From an uncultured Pelagibacteraceae bacterium (GTDB lineage Bacteria; Pseudomonadota; Alphaproteobacteria; Pelagibacterales; Pelagibacteraceae), in contig CACIST010000001.1 in assembly GCA_902589395.1 (NCBI GenBank), positions 204,757 to 268,756 of the forward strand: a DNA stretch of 64,000 nucleotides. Reading direction: 5' to 3'. The notes beneath the pieces are model-generated. The model saw only the letters and a list, made by a program, of their open reading frames with translations. It had not been told where the DNA came from and did no database searches. The translations under genes were made by a program, and so were the position numbers. Below, in pieces: positions 47,862-56,782 of this stretch. Position 1 is the stretch's first letter. Each line of letters begins with the position of its first letter.

Positions 47862-49139
47862 ATGGAGTTAAGTAACAATTCCAAATCCTCGCACCTAAAT
47901 AAAATCACATACGTCAATTTAAGATGGATAGGTGTAATAGGTCAATTTATTACTATAAATGTTGTTGCATTCTTATTTAAATTTGAATTTAATTTTTTAC
48001 TTGCAAATATTATAGTTCTAGTAGGTGCCTTAAGTAACATTTTTTTATTTTATTTTTTTAAAAAAAATCAGTTACAGGAAAAAATATCTTTAACATTTCT
48101 TACCCTTGATATTTTACAATTAAGTTTTTTGCTTTATTTAACTGGCGGTACTATAAATCCATTCTCAATATTCCTAATAATACCAAGTATTTTTGCCTCT
48201 AATAGCTTAAGCATTAGAACAAATATTTTATTAATAATTTTAACAATCTCTTCAATTATGTTACTAACTTTCTATCATCAAGAATTACCTTCACCGTTAA
48301 ATGAATATATTTTTAATAATTACTATTATTATTCAGTACCTTTAGCTTTAATTATTGCACTTATTTTCCTTAGTTTTTTTGCTTTAACGTTTGGAAATGA
48401 GTCAAAAGTTAGAAAGGATGCATTAGATAAAATTCAGGAAGTTATTTCTAAAGAGAATGAACTAGTTTCATTAGGTGGGCAAGCCGCGGCGGCGGCTCAT
48501 TCTTTAGGTACACCTCTTTCTACAATTAAAATTATTTCTCAAGATTTGTATGATAATTTTAAAAATAATAAAGAATTAAAAAAAGATGTTGAATTACTTC
48601 TAAGCCAAGTTGATAGATGCAATGTAATATTAAAAAAATTGTCTTTAAATCCTGTAGTTGAGGATGATTTTATAGATAAGGATATTACTCTACATAACTA
48701 TGTGAAAGAAATTGTGAATTCTTTCAAAGAAATATCAGATAAAAATTTTATTATCAACACTGAGCAGAATTATAATTCCATTGAAATTTCAAAATTAATT
48801 GAAGTAGTTTACGGTATAAGAAATTTTATTGGAAATGCAAATAAGTTTGCAAAAAAAAATATTTATATTTCAATAACGAGTGACAGTGAAAACTCTTCGA
48901 TATCAATCGAAGATGATGGTCTTGGATTCCCAAAAGATATATTAACCAAAATTGGAGATCCATATATAAAATCATTGCAATCTAAAAATAAATCAAGAGC
49001 AGGGTTGGGTTTGGGAATATTTATAGGTAAAACTTTATTAGAAAAAAATAAGGCAAAACTCTTAATTAGGAATTCAGAGACCAGGGGTGGTGCAGAAATT
49101 AAAATAGAGTGGTCTAATAAAGATTTAATTAGTATTTAG
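47862..49139 (+). CDS. regB: RegB/PrrB-type redox-sensing histidine kinase
   Basis: This 425-residue membrane kinase has six hydrophobic helices, including the quinone-sensing motif GGTINPF (residues 95-101) that defines RegB. The phospho-acceptor is His213 in [19 protein letters not shown] cysteine at 253 (QVDRCNVIL) lies where RegB has its redox-active cysteine. The ATPase domain has N-box NANKF, GLGFP and GLGLGIFIG. RegB phosphorylates RegA to control redox and energy genes; no regA lies in this window. Residue His+1 is Ser where HisKA kinases normally have Glu or Asp. Its stop overlaps convergent cobT by 4 bases. Confidence 0.9.
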   Translation: MELSNNSKSSHLNKITYVNLRWIGVIGQFITINVVAFLFKFEFNFLLANIIVLVGALSNIFLFYFFKKNQLQEKISLTFLTLDILQLSFLLYLTGGTINPFSIFLIIPSIFASNSLSIRTNILLIILTISSIMLLTFYHQELPSPLNEYIFNNYYYYSVPLALIIALIFLSFFALTFGNESKVRKDALDKIQEVISKENELVSLGGQAAAAAHSLGTPLSTIKIISQDLYDNFKNNKELKKDVELLLSQVDRCNVILKKLSLNPVVEDDFIDKDITLHNYVKEIVNSFKEISDKNFIINTEQNYNSIEISKLIEVVYGIRNFIGNANKFAKKNIYISITSDSENSSISIEDDGLGFPKDILTKIGDPYIKSLQSKNKSRAGLGLGIFIGKTLLEKNKAKLLIRNSETRGGAEIKIEWSNKDLISI

Positions 49140-50929
49140 TGAAGTTTTTTATTTTCAAATAGTCCACTCAATTGATCTATCATTACATCCCCAAGTTCTT
49201 GTACATCGGAAATTTTAATTGCTTTTTTATAATATCGAGATACATCATGACCAATTCCTATAGCTAATATTTCTACTTCACTTTTATTTTCAATAAATTT
49301 AACAATTTTTTTTAAATTTTTTTCTAAAAAGTCTCCCGAATTAACTGATAATGTTGAGTCATCTACTGGTGCCCCGTCCGAAATAACCATAAGGATTTTT
49401 CTTTCCTCTTTTCTTTTTTTTAATCTATTAAATGCCCAGGTTATAGCTTCACCATCTATATTCTCTTTTAATAAACCCTCTTTTAGCATCAATCCCAAAT
49501 TCTTTTTTGATTGTCTCCAATGAGAATCCGCACCTTTGTAAATTATATGTCTTAAATCATTAAGTCTTCCAGGATTTTTTGTTTTACCCAATCTATTCCA
49601 CTCCTGGCGACTCTTACCACCTTTCCAATTTTTTGTAGTAAAACCCAGTATTTCAACTTTAACTGAGCATCTTTCTAAGGTTCTGGATAAAATATCAGCA
49701 CATATTGCAGCTATTGTTATTGGTCTACCTCTCATTGACCCAGAGTTATCAATTAAAAGTGTCACAATTGTATCTTTAAAGTCTAAATCTTTTTCTTTTT
49801 TAAATGATAAGGAGTTATATGGATCAATGATAATCCTAGGTAATTTTGAACTATCTAACAATCCTTCTTCTAGATCAAATTCCCATGATCGGTTTTGTTT
49901 TGCCATTAATTGTCTTTGTAATTTATTTGCTAACTTAGTAATTAAATCTTGAAAACTTGTAAGCTGTTGGTCTAAATTTTTTCTTAGTTTTTGAATTTCT
50001 TCAGCTGTATCTAGACTTTCTGCTTTCGCAACTTCATCAAATTCAGTAGTAAATATTTTGTATTCTTTATTACTTACACTTAAATTTTTTTTTTGTATAA
50101 TATTTTCTGTCTCTCCATCCTCGTTATTTTCACTACCAAGCTGATCTTCAAGTCTAAACTCATTTACGTCATCTTCACTATCCATTCCTTGGCTTATATT
50201 TTCATCTTCGCTTGTTTTACTAGACTCATTATTGTCTTTATCTTCATTGTTATTAGAATTATTTTGATCTTGCGTATCATCATTTTCTTCATTTTCTTTT
50301 TCAGTTGTGTCATCATTTTCAAATATATCCATACTTTCTAAAATTTCAGAAAATTTAGCATTATATACTTCTTGATTTTCTAGATTTTGTTTTAAAAATT
50401 CAAAGTGCTTATCTATTGATTTATTAAAATCTTTTTCCCAAAATTTAAGAATTTCTTTATTTTCTTGATACAATTCGACATCAAAAAACTTGTTTGTCAT
50501 ATAAATTTCAAAAGCATCAATAATATTTGTATCTTCTTTTTTTGTTATTTTTTCTTGTTTAAAATGTTGAAGTCTATTTTTATAATTTTCTTTGAAATTT
50601 TTGGAAATTCCTTTTAGCATCTCTGAGCCAAGTAACTCATATCTTACCTTTTCTGCAAGTTGGTATAGTGCTCTGCATGATGGATTCTGTGGATTGTTTT
50701 TATTTAATAATTTTCTGTTTGAAAATCTTCTTTTTAAAGCCTCAGAATCTGTTTCAGCCCTTAGTTTTTTAAATTGATTTTTATCATTAATATTTTCAAT
50801 TTCTCCAATATCATAAACTTTTTCGTCATTTTTTTTATTTTTAATAGCTTTATAGTCATCTGAAATTACTTTATAAGTTGATTGAAGAGCTTGTTTAAAT
50901 TTTTCCTTAATACTATCTTCTTTGTTCAT
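49136..50929 (-). CDS. cobT: CobT-like vWA-domain protein (cobaltochelatase subunit family)
   Basis: I chose the ATG at 50929, which shares its A with the cobS stop (TGATG), rather than the in-frame ATG at 50977 inside cobS. The 597-residue product has a helical N-terminal part (CobT_N), a long acidic Asp/Glu/Asn stretch in the middle, and a C-terminal von Willebrand A domain with MIDAS motif [11 protein letters not shown] (DxSxS) and [12 protein letters not shown]. In B12 producers CobT with CobS and CobN inserts cobalt. Here no other cobalamin gene is visible, so the partner protein is unknown. Confidence 0.9.
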   Translation of the reverse strand: MNKEDSIKEKFKQALQSTYKVISDDYKAIKNKKNDEKVYDIGEIENINDKNQFKKLRAETDSEALKRRFSNRKLLNKNNPQNPSCRALYQLAEKVRYELLGSEMLKGISKNFKENYKNRLQHFKQEKITKKEDTNIIDAFEIYMTNKFFDVELYQENKEILKFWEKDFNKSIDKHFEFLKQNLENQEVYNAKFSEILESMDIFENDDTTEKENEENDDTQDQNNSNNNEDKDNNESSKTSEDENISQGMDSEDDVNEFRLEDQLGSENNEDGETENIIQKKNLSVSNKEYKIFTTEFDEVAKAESLDTAEEIQKLRKNLDQQLTSFQDLITKLANKLQRQLMAKQNRSWEFDLEEGLLDSSKLPRIIIDPYNSLSFKKEKDLDFKDTIVTLLIDNSGSMRGRPITIAAICADILSRTLERCSVKVEILGFTTKNWKGGKSRQEWNRLGKTKNPGRLNDLRHIIYKGADSHWRQSKKNLGLMLKEGLLKENIDGEAITWAFNRLKKRKEERKILMVISDGAPVDDSTLSVNSGDFLEKNLKKIVKFIENKSEVEILAIGIGHDVSRYYKKAIKISDVQELGDVMIDQLSGLFENKKLH

Positions 50930-51903
50930 CAAATTTGAATATTGATCATTGACTCTGGCAGTTCTTCTCCGAAACATCTTTGATAATATTCAGCAATAGT
51001 ATTCTTCTCAGCATCATCACATTTATTTAAAAATGTTACTCTAAATGCGTATCCAGTATCTTTGAAAATTTCAGAATTTTCTGCCCAATGTAAAACTGTT
51101 CTAGGACTCATTACTGTCGATATATCACCCGCCATAAAACCTTTCCTCGTTAGCGAAGCTACTTTTATCATATTTGAAACTTGCTCTTTACCTTTGGGAT
51201 TATTTAAATTTTTATTCTTACCTAAAATAATTTCCATTTCTTTATTTAAACTAAGATAGTTTAAAGTAGATACAATATTCCATCTATCCATTTGTCCCTG
51301 ATTAATTTGTTGTGTACCATGATATAATCCGGTTGTATCACCTAGACCTACAGTATTTGTTGTTGCAAAAAGCCTAAAAAATTTATTTTGTTTAATTACT
51401 TTATTTTTATCTAATAGAGTAAAGCTACCTTCTGACTCAAGCACTCTCTGAATAACGAACATTACATCTGGTCTTCCAGCATCATATTCATCAAAAACTA
51501 AGGCCACAGGATTTTGAATTGACCAAGGTAATATTCCCTCTTTAAATTCAGTTACCTGTTTACCATCTTTGATCACGATTGAATCTTTTCCTATTAAGTC
51601 AATCCTACTAACATGACTATCGAGATTTATTCTTATACAAGGCCAGTTAAGTCTAGCAGCAATTTGTTCGATGTGAGTCGATTTGCCAGTTCCATGGTAT
51701 CCTTGGATTAAGACTCTTTTATTAAAAGAAAATCCTGACAAAATAGCTAAGGTCGTATCTTTATCAAATTTATAAGTTTTGTCGATTTCTGGGACATACT
51801 CACTTGATTTTGAAAATGCATCTACTTCCATGTCACTTTCAATACCAAAAGTTTGTTTAATAGATAATTTAATGTCAGGAGTATGGTTAATATTTGGTGT
51901 CAA
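50929..51903 (-). CDS. cobS: CobS-like AAA+ ATPase (cobaltochelatase subunit family)
   Basis: This 324-residue MoxR/CobS-type AAA+ protein opens with a CobS N-terminal region ([20 protein letters not shown]). It has Walker [11 protein letters not shown], Walker [11 protein letters not shown], sensor 1 [15 protein letters not shown] and arginine-finger region [10 protein letters not shown]. With CobT it forms a chaperone-like ring that drives metal insertion. It is translationally coupled to cobT (TGATG) and overlaps the J-protein end by 17 bases. The identity is firm; the role outside B12 synthesis is not. Confidence 0.93.
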   Translation of the reverse strand: MTPNINHTPDIKLSIKQTFGIESDMEVDAFSKSSEYVPEIDKTYKFDKDTTLAILSGFSFNKRVLIQGYHGTGKSTHIEQIAARLNWPCIRINLDSHVSRIDLIGKDSIVIKDGKQVTEFKEGILPWSIQNPVALVFDEYDAGRPDVMFVIQRVLESEGSFTLLDKNKVIKQNKFFRLFATTNTVGLGDTTGLYHGTQQINQGQMDRWNIVSTLNYLSLNKEMEIILGKNKNLNNPKGKEQVSNMIKVASLTRKGFMAGDISTVMSPRTVLHWAENSEIFKDTGYAFRVTFLNKCDDAEKNTIAEYYQRCFGEELPESMINIQI

Positions 51904-52420
51904 TTTTATCCTTATATGTATTTTTTAATTGAGTATAAGCTAAAGTTATTACTTTAAGCCTGTCTTCAAATTTTTTATTTCCAGAATTCATATCAGGGTG
52001 AAATTTTTTGACAAGCTTTTTAAATTTTTCTTGTACTTTTTCCCATTTTAATCCAACACTGATACCTAATATATTAAAAGCTTTTAAATCATTGTTATTA
52101 AATTTAAACTTATTCATATTATTAAAATCATTATTAAATTTAAACTTATCCATCTCATCTTTTAAAGCATTACTCCAAAGAACTTTAAAAAAATTATCAG
52201 ATGAACTAAAACTTTGTGTTGGTTTGTGCCAAGTCATGTCAGACCTTAGAAAATCAACTATTTGTTGATCACTCATACCTGTAAAATAATTCCAACTTTT
52301 ATTAAATTCTTTAACATGGTTTAAACATAGTAATCTATAATCTTTGCTATTGTCCCTTTCTTTTGGTGCTTTAAAAAGACCTTCCTCTGAGCAATTATTC
52401 CAATCGCAAATATTTTTCAT
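51887..52420 (-). CDS. J-domain co-chaperone with N-terminal zinc-finger-like motif
   Basis: This 177-residue protein ends in a J domain (about 113-173: AFNILGISVGLKWEKVQEKF, then the HPD tripeptide at 141-143). J domains stimulate DnaK. The N-terminus has CDWNNC (Cys5, Cys10) and CLNH (Cys32, His35), a plausible zinc site. Two near-identical 12-residue units (MDKFKFNNDFNN, MNKFKFNNNDLK) lie just before the J domain. The gene is first in the J protein-cobS-cobT operon, in keeping with other alphaproteobacteria. It is divergent from bolA across only 20 bases. Confidence 0.88.
   Translation of the reverse strand: MKNICDWNNCSEEGLFKAPKERDNSKDYRLLCLNHVKEFNKSWNYFTGMSDQQIVDFLRSDMTWHKPTQSFSSSDNFFKVLWSNALKDEMDKFKFNNDFNNMNKFKFNNNDLKAFNILGISVGLKWEKVQEKFKKLVKKFHPDMNSGNKKFEDRLKVITLAYTQLKNTYKDKIDTKY
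52095..52166. repeat. 36-bp tandem duplication inside the J-protein gene
   Basis: Two copies of a 36-base unit start at about 52095 and 52131 (shared core TTATTAAATTTAAACTTAT). They encode the adjacent 12-residue units MDKFKFNNDFNN and MNKFKFNNNDLK. The duplication is in frame and lies between the N-terminal part and the J domain, so it lengthens a linker. Confidence 0.75.
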
Positions 52421-52424
52421 GATA

Positions 52425-52430
52425 TATAAT
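52425..52430 (+). promoter_or_regulatory. Candidate -10 (TATAAT) in the bolA/J-protein divergent spacer
   Basis: TATAAT sits in the 20-base gap between divergent starts at 52420 (minus) and 52441 (plus). It is 10 bases before the bolA ATG, implying a transcript that begins at or just before the start codon. No good -35 is seen at the normal distance. The core is palindrome-like (TATATAATAC...TATAAA) so it may serve both directions. Confidence 0.4.
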
Positions 52431-52440
52431 ACTTTATAAA

Positions 52441-52701
52441 ATGAATATTAATCAACTAATTGAAATTGTAGAAAAAAAAATTTTGTCGCAGGATTGTATT
52501 TCAAAAGTTTATATAGAGGACAAGTCATTTTTACACAAAAATCACAAATCTAATGAAAATGGAAAATTTCACATTGTTCTCTCGATTGAGTCTGATGAGT
52601 TGAAGAATAAAAGTAAGCTATACTCAACAAGGTTTATTTATAAAATTTTAGATAATGAATTAAAAAATTACATTCATTCATTGCAGATCAAATTAATTTA
52701 A
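52441..52701 (+). CDS. bolA: BolA-family protein
   Basis: This 86-residue protein fits the BolA fold. YIEDKSFLHKNH has the conserved ED-S-x-H pattern and histidine ligands, GKFHIVLSIESDEL follows and the terminal YIHSLQIKLI matches the HALSI block. BolA proteins partner with monothiol glutaredoxins in Fe-S or iron signalling. A TATAAT (52425-52430) lies 10 bases before the ATG, inside the 20-base spacer with the divergent J-protein gene. Its end overlaps aroB by 9 bases. Confidence 0.88.
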   Translation: MNINQLIEIVEKKILSQDCISKVYIEDKSFLHKNHKSNENGKFHIVLSIESDELKNKSKLYSTRFIYKILDNELKNYIHSLQIKLI

Positions 52702-53796
52702 ACTTTTAGCAATATATTTTTTTAAATCTGAAGGACCGATCTGAAAATCAACTATTATTTTTCCAAAATCTTTTATTAAAACTAGGTTAATATTATTTGA
52801 ATTATTTTTCTTATCGCTTCTCATATAATTCATAATTTTGGATATATGTTTTTTTTTAAACAATTTTTCAATTTTTGGTTTCATCTTAATTTTATTAATA
52901 TGATTTATAATAATATTAAATTTTTGTTTTGATAAAATTCTTCTTTTAAAACTAAATTCTACTGCATTTTTAATACCTAAAATTACAGCTTCTCCATGAT
53001 TTAATTTTTTAGAAAATCCAAGAGTAGATTCATAAGAATGAGCAAAGGTATGACCCAAATTTAATACCTTTCTGTAGTTCTTCTCTTTCTCATCTTTTTC
53101 CACAACTTTTTTTTTTAAGTTACAGCTTTTAATTATAGATCTTTCAATGAAAGGTGATTGTAATTTTAAAATTTTTTTTAAATTTTTATCCAAATAAAGA
53201 AAATTATTAAAATTATCTATAATACTACTTTTTAACATTTCGGCATATCCGCAAATAATTTCTCTTTCAGGTAGAGAAGCTAAAATATTCATGTCAGAGA
53301 CAACTAAATCAGGTTGATAAAAACTTCCAATCAAATTTTTTCCAAATTTATTATTTACACCTGTTTTGCCTCCTATGGATGAGTCTACTTGAGACAGTAA
53401 AGTTGTTGGAATATTTACGTATTTCATGCCTCTTTTAAATGTACTAGATGCGAAACCAACTATATCTCCAATAATTCCTCCACCAAAAGAAATAACACAG
53501 TCCTCCCTATTAAACCTGTTTTCAAATAAAACTGTATGGATTTTTTCAATTGTTCGGTAATTTTTGTTTTTTTCTGATGCCGTTATTTCTATTTTAAAAA
53601 GTTTATTTATTTTTAACTTTTTGTATAAAATTCTTTTAAACTTTTGAGGAATATTTTTGTCTGTAACTATTAAACATTTATCAAATTTTAAATTATTAGC
53701 TTTTAAAATTTTATCAATTTTACTAATTAAATTTCTTCCAATTAGAATTGGGTAGTTCTTAGAACTTGTTTTAATTGAAATTTTATTTGTATTCAT
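52693..53796 (-). CDS. aroB: 3-dehydroquinate synthase
   Basis: This 367-residue enzyme uses NAD and a divalent metal to close the ring of DAHP in the shikimate pathway. Motifs include SFGGGIIGDIVGFASSTFKRG (NAD and metal region), PTTLLSQVDSSIGGKTGVN, zinc ligand Glu in CGYAEMLKSSIID, LNLGHTFAHSYE and NHGEAVILGI with metal-binding histidines. It overlaps the aroK end by 14 bases, the common aroK-aroB pairing. Confidence 0.96.
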   Translation of the reverse strand: MNTNKISIKTSSKNYPILIGRNLISKIDKILKANNLKFDKCLIVTDKNIPQKFKRILYKKLKINKLFKIEITASEKNKNYRTIEKIHTVLFENRFNREDCVISFGGGIIGDIVGFASSTFKRGMKYVNIPTTLLSQVDSSIGGKTGVNNKFGKNLIGSFYQPDLVVSDMNILASLPEREIICGYAEMLKSSIIDNFNNFLYLDKNLKKILKLQSPFIERSIIKSCNLKKKVVEKDEKEKNYRKVLNLGHTFAHSYESTLGFSKKLNHGEAVILGIKNAVEFSFKRRILSKQKFNIIINHINKIKMKPKIEKLFKKKHISKIMNYMRSDKKNNSNNINLVLIKDFGKIIVDFQIGPSDLKKYIAKSLN

Positions 53797-54295
53797 AAAT
53801 ATCTATTATCTTATTTATAATTTCAACTTTGTCTAATTTATCACAATTAATCCTGTAACTCGACATGCTATAAAATTTTGATCTTTCTTTTATTAAATTG
53901 TTAATTTGACCCTTAGTAAGATTTATTGCTAATGGTCTTTTCCTACTTTTATATATTCTTTTTATTATTGTTTCATTTTTCCAATCTAGCCAAAAAGATA
54001 AACAATTTTTCGTACACATTTTTCTGATTGAAGCATTTATAAAACCTCCACCACCTAAAGATATTACAGAATTTTCTGAACTAAGAAATTTTAAAGATAT
54101 TTTTTCCTCAATTTTACGAAAATACTTCTCTCCATATTTAGTAAAAATTTCTGATATTTTAGAACCCTCAGTTTCTTCAATTTTTTGATCAATATCAATA
54201 AATGTTAAGTTTAATTTTTTTGACAAAATTTTGCCTATTGATGATTTCCCAGATCCCATCATTCCAATTAATACAATATTTTTATTTGATTTCAT
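53783..54295 (-). CDS. aroK: Shikimate kinase
   Basis: This 170-residue enzyme phosphorylates shikimate. Walker A GMMGSGKSSIGK (residues 11-22), the shikimate-binding DIDQKIEE, GEKYFRKIEE and LGGGGFI, and the lid RKRPLAIN are all canonical. It starts the leftward aroK-aroB unit, divergent from a small membrane protein across 55 bases. Confidence 0.95.
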   Translation of the reverse strand: MKSNKNIVLIGMMGSGKSSIGKILSKKLNLTFIDIDQKIEETEGSKISEIFTKYGEKYFRKIEEKISLKFLSSENSVISLGGGGFINASIRKMCTKNCLSFWLDWKNETIIKRIYKSRKRPLAINLTKGQINNLIKERSKFYSMSSYRINCDKLDKVEIINKIIDIYEYK

Positions 54296-54350
54296 GAGTT
54301 TCTATATTGAAAAAACACAAATATGTCTTATTTTGAAATTATTAAATTAT

Positions 54351-54533
54351 ATGCAATTTACAAAAAATACAAGTAAAGACAAAATTTTTAGCTTAGGTAC
54401 AATTTTAAAAATTATTGTAGCAATTTTCATAATTGTATTTGGCATTATTGTGATTAACCAGATTAATTTGCCTGCTCCAGACAAACAAATTGAAAAAATT
54501 TTAACAAATGAAAATTTTAAAACAATTAAGTAA
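54351..54533 (+). CDS. Small single-pass membrane protein, unknown
   Basis: The long open frame begins at 54231 inside aroK, but the sensible start is ATG 54351, giving 60 residues beginning MQFTKNTSKDKIF. One hydrophobic helix (TILKIIVAIFIIVFGIIVIN) is followed by a short polar tail (about 20 residues) rich in Asn, Lys and Glu. I do not recognise a family. It overlaps the start of the next exported protein by 26 bases, so the two are probably coexpressed and may work together at the membrane. Confidence 0.65.
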   Translation: MQFTKNTSKDKIFSLGTILKIIVAIFIIVFGIIVINQINLPAPDKQIEKILTNENFKTIK

Positions 54534-56244
54534 AATTTTAATTTCTGCTTCTTGTTTTTTGTTTATTCTATCTGTCCAGGCTCAGGAAGTTAAAGAGATT
54601 TGGTCAGAAATAGAAAAAAAAGAAATTAAAAAGACTGAGTCGAAAAATAATGTAGACACATCTATTAATGCAGACCAGATTGAAGGAGTTAAATTAAAAC
54701 TTTCTGATGAGAATATTGTAGTAGATCAAAATTTAGACAATTCTAATATTTTATTGGCTGGATTATTTGACCCTGATGATAATGATCTAAACCTTAATAT
54801 GTGGTCAAAAACAGATGGAATAAAAATTAAAAAGTTACTAGAAAAAATACAGTCTAAAAAATTATCAAGTTTCTCTGAAAGGTTAATGGATGTAGCATTG
54901 TTAACAAACTCTTATGTTCCAAATCAAAATTTTTCATTAAAAGAATTCGAGAATTTCACACTTGACCATCTAATTAAAAAAAAAGATTTTGATTTAGTTG
55001 AAGAATTTATTCAAAAAAATTCATCAATAAAAGATAAAGAAAGACTCATAAAACACGTAGCTGATTATTACTTATCATTAAACAAAATAGAAAATTCATG
55101 CTCTGCTATTGATAGTTTAAGTTTAATAACTGATGAATACTTAACATATTTCAAAATTTATTGTTTAATAACTCAGAATAAAAAAGATGAGGCTCAGTTG
55201 TTATTTGATCTTAACTCTGAGCTAGATCCTTTGAATGACTTTTTTGTAAAGAAGTTTGAAGTATTAATGGGTTATGAAGACAATAATTTTATATTATCTG
55301 ATGAAAATATTCTTTATTTTCATTTATCTCATAAAACAGACAAGAAATTTTTATACTATCCATCCGTAGAGTCTGAGGAATTTATTTGGAAATATCTATC
55401 TAACTCGAATTTACTTAAAAATCTAAATGATTTTAATCTTAGTGATATTGATCAAGTAAAGTTTTTAGAGAAAGCAACCAGTGAAGGTATTTTTGATGAA
55501 AAAGATCTATTGAATTTGTATAAAAAATTCCAATTTGAGATTGATGACCTTATTAACTATGAGGAATCATTAAAAACCTTACCAGATTATGAAGGAAGAG
55601 CTCTGATGTATCAAAGGTTTTTGCTAACAGATAATTTTGAAAATAAACTTTCATTATTATCAAAATTGAATAATTCGTTTGAAAACTCAAATTTTAAAAA
55701 ATCATTTGACGATGAATTATCTAAGTTATTAAAAAAAATGGATAAAAAAGAAATTCCTTTAAGGTTTTCTGACTTCTACCAAACTAATTTAATTACTGAA
55801 GAAAACAGAAAAAATAAAATTAAGTTTAATAATGAAGTTTTTCATCAATCAAAAGTATTAAATTATTTTTTGAATAAGCAAAGCTTACCTAAAACACAAA
55901 AATTAACTGACAATTTGTTGTCAAAGATGAAAAAAGATAAAAATTACTCTTTCAATTTTAAAGATGTTGTATTACTACAATCATTGAGATCAGATGGCAT
56001 TCAAATAGATCAAATTGACGAACTATCTCAATATAAATCCGAATTAAATTCAGAAATTGACAAAATGATAGAGAATAAGGAATCAGGCATGATACTATTA
56101 AAATTAGTTGAGATTATTGGTGAAAAAGAATTAAATGAATTAAATAGTGAGTCTCTAAATTTTGTAATTGAAATTATGAATAGAACAAAATTAATTAGCT
56201 TAAGAAACGAACTATTGTTGGAAATTCTTCCATTAAAAGTTTAA
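54508..56244 (+). CDS. Large exported protein of unknown function
   Basis: This 578-residue protein has a clear signal peptide (MKILKQLSKILISASCFLFI, then SVQAQ, cleavage near residue 26). The mature part is highly charged and predicted mostly helical by eye (repeated LSKLN, DLLNLYKKF, LLKKMDKK segments), in the manner of TPR-like or SurA-like periplasmic scaffolds. No catalytic motif is seen. It sits before def-fmt-truA and after aroK, with a 26-base overlap with the 60-residue membrane protein. Function unknown. Confidence 0.8.
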   Translation: MKILKQLSKILISASCFLFILSVQAQEVKEIWSEIEKKEIKKTESKNNVDTSINADQIEGVKLKLSDENIVVDQNLDNSNILLAGLFDPDDNDLNLNMWSKTDGIKIKKLLEKIQSKKLSSFSERLMDVALLTNSYVPNQNFSLKEFENFTLDHLIKKKDFDLVEEFIQKNSSIKDKERLIKHVADYYLSLNKIENSCSAIDSLSLITDEYLTYFKIYCLITQNKKDEAQLLFDLNSELDPLNDFFVKKFEVLMGYEDNNFILSDENILYFHLSHKTDKKFLYYPSVESEEFIWKYLSNSNLLKNLNDFNLSDIDQVKFLEKATSEGIFDEKDLLNLYKKFQFEIDDLINYEESLKTLPDYEGRALMYQRFLLTDNFENKLSLLSKLNNSFENSNFKKSFDDELSKLLKKMDKKEIPLRFSDFYQTNLITEENRKNKIKFNNEVFHQSKVLNYFLNKQSLPKTQKLTDNLLSKMKKDKNYSFNFKDVVLLQSLRSDGIQIDQIDELSQYKSELNSEIDKMIENKESGMILLKLVEIIGEKELNELNSESLNFVIEIMNRTKLISLRNELLLEILPLKV

Positions 56245-56260
56245 AATACTTTAATTAATC

Positions 56261-56782
56261 ATGTCAATAAAAACAATTATAACTGAGCCTAACGTCATTT
56301 TAAGACAAGTCTCAAAACCTGTACAAACAGTGGGTAATGAAGAAAGAAAGTTAATGGATGACATGTTGGATACAATGTATGCAGCTAATGGTATTGGATT
56401 AGCGGCAATTCAAATTGGTATTCCTAAAAGAATTATAGTGATGGATATTTCAAAAGATGGAAAAAAAAATCCGATATATTTTGTAAATCCAATAATTAAA
56501 AGCAAAGATAAAGAAAAAACAACATATGAAGAGGGATGTTTATCTGTTCCAGATTATTTTGCAGAAGTTGACAGACCTAAATATTGTGAGGTTGAATATT
56601 TAGATTATAACGGAGAAAGTAAAGTTTTAGAAGCAGATGGGCTCCTCGCAACTTGTATACAACATGAAATGGATCACCTTGAAGGAATTTTATTTATAGA
56701 CTACTTATCAAAATTGAAAAAAACAATGATTGTTAAAAAATTATCAAAAAGAAAAAATCCCCCTGATAGAATTATTGTTTAA
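56261..56782 (+). CDS. def: Peptide deformylase
   Basis: This 173-residue Fe/Zn hydrolase removes the N-formyl group from nascent proteins. All three motifs are intact: GIGLAAIQIG (motif 1), EGCLSVP with the metal-binding Cys (motif 2) and QHEMDHLEG with the HExxH ligands (motif 3). It is 16 bases after the unknown exported protein, and its TAA overlaps the fmt ATG by one base, the usual def-fmt pair. Confidence 0.97.
   Translation: MSIKTIITEPNVILRQVSKPVQTVGNEERKLMDDMLDTMYAANGIGLAAIQIGIPKRIIVMDISKDGKKNPIYFVNPIIKSKDKEKTTYEEGCLSVPDYFAEVDRPKYCEVEYLDYNGESKVLEADGLLATCIQHEMDHLEGILFIDYLSKLKKTMIVKKLSKRKNPPDRIIV

Noticed and set aside
50093..50341. Hydrophobic 82-residue frame opposite the CobT acidic region
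   Set aside because: Antisense of Asp/Glu/Asn-rich codons gives Ile/Phe/Val strings that mimic membrane helices; it has no independent support.
51062..51259. Plus-strand frame within cobS
   Set aside because: Fully contained in the conserved cobS gene and without homology that I recognise.
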